From Phorcus lineatus (taxonomy: Eukaryota > Mollusca > Gastropoda > Trochida > Trochidae), in assembly GCA_921293015.1 (NCBI GenBank), contig OV121081.1, positions 29,887,158 to 29,951,157 on the forward strand: 64,000 nucleotides of DNA. Reading direction: 5' to 3'. Positions 60,541 through 64,000 of the stretch are shown in pieces (positions within the stretch are counted from its first letter, which is position 1; each line of letters starts with the position of its first letter). The notes under the pieces are model-generated. The model searched no databases. It was not told where the DNA came from and saw nothing but the letters and a program-made list of their open reading frames with translations. The position numbers and the translations under genes are program-made.

Positions 60541-61694
60541 TAATATATAAATATTATATATATAATGTTTAATTTAACTAATTGGTGTAACTTCCATCAA
60601 GGAAGGCCGTAAAGTGAGAATTTTTACCATATGGCACAAAAGCCTATGACTCAACGATAGGGTATATTTTTATCTATATTTTATTTAAATTTAGATCACA
60701 ATCCAAGTAAACTTCAGAGTAATGGATCTTGAGCAGGGAAACATGAAGGGGAGTTTGTAAACAGTTATGACCTTGAAAATAAGGCCAAGGTCAACAAAAT
60801 CAACTGGCATCTTGGAATTTTGGGGCATTTCAAGTTTGAGAAGTGGTAACTTGACAATGCTTATGAATAACAGTTATCGTCAACCCAATGAATCAACTGA
60901 AGAAGACACAAAACAGAAGGATAAAACAAAAGATTTATTCTCAACACAATCATCTGTTTCACTCTGCACATGTACTTCCACCTGTTGGTATGTGTATGGA
61001 TGTAGGCAGAAGAGTTGAACTGCCTTTCCTAATGAAGTAGCAGGTCCACTTAGGAGGACATTATGCTAAATAAACAGTCAACTCTGATAAGGAGGCAAGG
61101 AAAAGAACCTTAAAAAATCAAAAATGAATTACCCAATTTATTTGGTAAAGCAAAATGGCGGATATGTTAGGATTAAGGGAACCTTAATTTTCAATAGGTG
61201 CACCAGCTTTTCATAATTTCTTGATCAGCCACTGAAACATAGCCTTTGAGTTATCCCCAATTAAGGGTCATTCAATATTCACAGTACATATGCCCAACAA
61301 ACTAAGTTAAGGATCAACCTTACCTTTGCATGACTATTGAATATTATGGTGGTCCTTAACTTTTTTCGTAGAGTATATGTTTCAATTGTTTAAAATGGGA
61401 AATAAGGAAGTTGTGCAGGGAAATTGTGACACATGGACTGTCAGAATGCTAACATTTGGAATGACTTCAATTTATTTTAGTAAGTGTTAAAAACATACTT
61501 TTACTACAGATCATTTCATAAAATATTTTGTTTATGATCTGATCTCCATTACTTACATGAAATTAATGCTGGGGTTGTAGACAGGGATTTTAAGAAAAAT
61601 AACAATTCTGGATAAGAAATCCTTTGTGAAAATACATATTTTAAGGTATTTATTTACTTGATTCTTAAAATGCCACCGATGCAGAATGAGTAAG
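60541..61694. other. Noncoding stretch
   Basis: No gene or delimitable repeat was seen. Confidence 0.5.
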
Positions 61695-61998
61695 TACCGT
61701 ATTTGACACAAACAGCGCCCCTTCTCTTTAAGTGACTCTTAAAAAAAATTTAACTCACAAAATAATGAGTACCCCTTTCTCATAAATTTCCATGGGTGAT
61801 AAAGCTTGACAGCTGCTCTTTCTTCCATTAGCTGCATTTTAAATGCATTTCTATAAGTTGACAAGCTAACACTTAAAACACTTAACATATTTAGGAGACA
61901 GAAGTTGATCTTTTTAGAATCTTTAAAATTTCTTAGTAAACCATCTTTCAATTTCAAGTTTCTAAGTGCCCAGGGCCCTTAATATGTCGAATACGGTA
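61695..61998. repeat. MITE with TACCGTATTTGAC termini
   Basis: Left TACCGTATTTGACACAAACA followed by GCGCCCC, and right GGGCCCTTAATATGTCGAAT followed by ACGGTA, are imperfect inverted repeats around 304 bp. A minus-strand open frame inside (61,739-61,957) is probably incidental. Confidence 0.6.
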
Positions 61999-63494
61999 TT
62001 CTTAAACACGAAGAAGTTGTCATCCAGAAATCTTATTTCTCTTACCATTCAAAGCAGTTAAATGCACAAATGTAAGTAATTTGCTTTATTTTGCCATGCT
62101 TCTGGAGCCTTTGATTGCACTTGTGCACATAATATAAGATTAATCAAACTGAAGAAGATTAATTACACACTTCCCCATATTTGAAATTATTACTCAATAT
62201 TAATCATTAATACTAAAGGGGTTAATACTACAATGAGTATAACTGCAGGAAACTAAACAAAGAGAAAAAAGAAAAAGATGAAAGAAAAGAACCATTGGCT
62301 CAGTAGCTCATCAGCCTATTATTAAGAAAATAGGATTTTGCTTTCGCCTATTGAAAAAGGGGGGGGGGGGGTGGTGTCACTGTTTTTATATATAAGAGCG
62401 CTGAGTGGGGTTCTAAGCCCTTCACATACACCGATGTTACACTTAGACCTTTCAGACTATGTAATTTGACTGTTTGACAAGTGTTTCTTTGGCAACATTT
62501 TTGAAAATGATACATTGGGTTATTACTGAAGAGTTTATTGGTTCTCATATCTGTAGACATGATGTCACCTGAAATATACACTTTAATATGAATATTAATA
62601 TCTAATATCCATTTTTTAATCATTTTGGTCATTGAAAAAGCAGGTGTTGCAATATTTTTTCCAGGTGTATATTTTCCAACCCCATATTTAGAATGGGTCA
62701 GGTCAAAATGAACAATCTTGAACTCCATATGTGCATGTTATTCTCCCATAGAATCCAAGCACTCGTGGTGCAGCAGCAATGTAAGAGAATTTAGAATTGT
62801 TATAACGAACCAATGAGAGATAACGGCTCATGCCAAGAACCCACCAAGCTGTATGCCTGAAAGGCCAAGAAATCAAAGTGTATTAAAGGTATTTGAAAAT
62901 AAAAATCAAATTAAAACTGTTTTTGCAAACAGACATTTACCAAGGTCAAAACTGTAAAAAAAAAAACACAACTCAAAAGACACTGGCAATTCAATTGCAA
63001 ATATTGGAGAGATAAACATAAAAACATGTTACCAGTCAATAATAATGCTGGTAAAATTTCTCACAATAATGGCAAGTAGTTGCTAAAAGAAACATTCCTT
63101 TTGACACTTGGAATAATGAAATCTGACAATGAATGTGCAGGGCAAAGTGAATCCACAACCTATAAATGTAAACCTGTTCTGCTTACTACAAGGTTTGGAA
63201 ATGTAAACTGAGAATAAAGTTGCGAGTCCAAAATTCTTTTTGAACAAAAGTCATCATACCTGTTCTAATAGAATTTGTTGAGAGATACAAATTACATAGA
63301 CTCTCATTGACAATGATAGGAGTAAATATCAAAACAAGTACTCCAAAATACAATTTCTGTTTGCATGATTGCAAAAGAATTATTTCGCAGGTTTCAACTT
63401 CATTATGTATTCATTTTGAACATTTTATAAAACCATTTTTTGAGAATCCATCACAAAACAAAATTTATCAATTCTAATCATGTTAGAGTAAATG
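61999..63494. other. Noncoding stretch with a poly(G) tract
   Basis: A run of 12 G lies near 62,359-62,370. Open frames here (62,348-62,728; 63,186-63,374) show no motif. Confidence 0.45.
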
Positions 63495-63910
63495 CATTCT
63501 CTCCCAAAGAGGTAGCTTAAGTCATATTTTCCTACACTAACCTATGTATCAATTTGAGCCGCTACCTGGCTTCCAGCAGGTGTCACCAGACTTTGAAACA
63601 CACATTTACTTCCAAATTTCAACAATAATAAATTCTTTTTCAAGGCTAGCTTGTTTGAAGTCGCTAAGGCCGATACCATTATTTAGTCAACTTATCCTTA
63701 TGTGCGTAGTTCATAGTTGGATCAAATCTAATTTTCCCAAAGCTTACTGAACTGATAGAGGATTTGTAAAAGATCACATTTGACATCAGGGAATTTTGTG
63801 TCACTGGTGGCTGTTTGCAAATCAATCAGATGTTTCCATTTCAACCCCAGAAAGTGCTTGAATTAAAACAGAGGTTAGCAGACTTGTGCTTCCTCTTTTG
63901 GGAGAGAATG
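63495..63910. repeat. MITE family B, separate copy
   Basis: Left CATTCTCTCCCAAAGAGG and right CCTCTTTTGGGAGAGAATG are inverted repeats at the ends of 416 bp, the same family and size as the elements beside the pseudokinase genes. Confidence 0.7.
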
Positions 63911-64000
63911 GAGTTATTACAAAACAATTTTTGCTTGAGATCAAAGTGACCATTTTGAAATGGAATGTGGAAACATTATATGGATGTTGAAAATACCAAA

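Noticed and set aside
62348..62728. A 126-codon minus-strand open frame ending in a proline run
   Set aside because: The proline run comes from a poly(G) tract and the rest has no motif.
1..64000. CRISPR arrays, rRNA and tRNA genes
   Set aside because: No regularly spaced direct repeats, no rRNA-like blocks and no convincing tRNA cloverleaf were seen by eye. A covariance-model scan would be needed to exclude isolated tRNAs.

Overview
The window is animal nuclear DNA, most likely from a gastropod mollusc. It is AT-rich and intron-bearing, dense in short inverted-repeat elements, and carries DIRS, LINE and Tc1 debris. A short sequence in an intron resembles the repeat tail ending in CGGCGTTAAAC-ACTCACTCACTC that I associate with abalone-type genomes. 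The species assignment is inference. No prokaryotic, CRISPR or rRNA features were seen.

Left part (1-39,330). Two short + strand exons at the very start (3-53, 125-238) may be the 3' end of a cysteine-rich, thrombospondin-repeat-like gene. From about 3,040 to 34,733 lies a head-to-tail triplication of a ~6 kb unit. Each unit carries one minus-strand gene with the same reconstructed four-exon structure and an intact frame, giving proteins of 778, 785 and 786 aa. The proteins have a long, probably disordered, internally repetitive N-terminal half and a C-terminal kinase fold. In all three the HRD aspartate is Asn and DFG is GFG, so they are predicted pseudokinases. CRE-like TGACGTCA sites lie just upstream of each start. 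If three insertions are subtracted, the units abut directly: a 920-bp element with an 8-bp target duplication, a 9.2-kb composite block, and a 1.9-kb element with a TTA duplication. The 9.2-kb block contains a nearly complete but inactivated DIRS retrotransposon (about 10,682-15,487) and a decayed LINE. A decayed Tc1 transposase (34,800-35,780) sits at the end of unit 3, and a second LINE tail lies at 38,000-38,415.

Right part (39,331-64,000). One well-resolved housekeeping-type gene spans 39,894-53,480 on the + strand in 12 exons. It encodes a 484-aa MBOAT1/2-type membrane-bound lysophospholipid acyltransferase with the Asn and WHG-His active-site residues. All splice phases close. Its first exon lies inside a partly duplicated 1-kb block, and the 3' end of exon 11, donor included, is tandemly copied into the following intron. 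Downstream (53,481-64,000) I see only candidate poly(A) signals, several MITE-like inverted-repeat elements (one with three perfect CREs) and short tandem repeats.

Coding models come from reading splice sites and frames by eye. Element classes rest on terminal repeats and target duplications, checked where possible against empty sites in the paralogous units.
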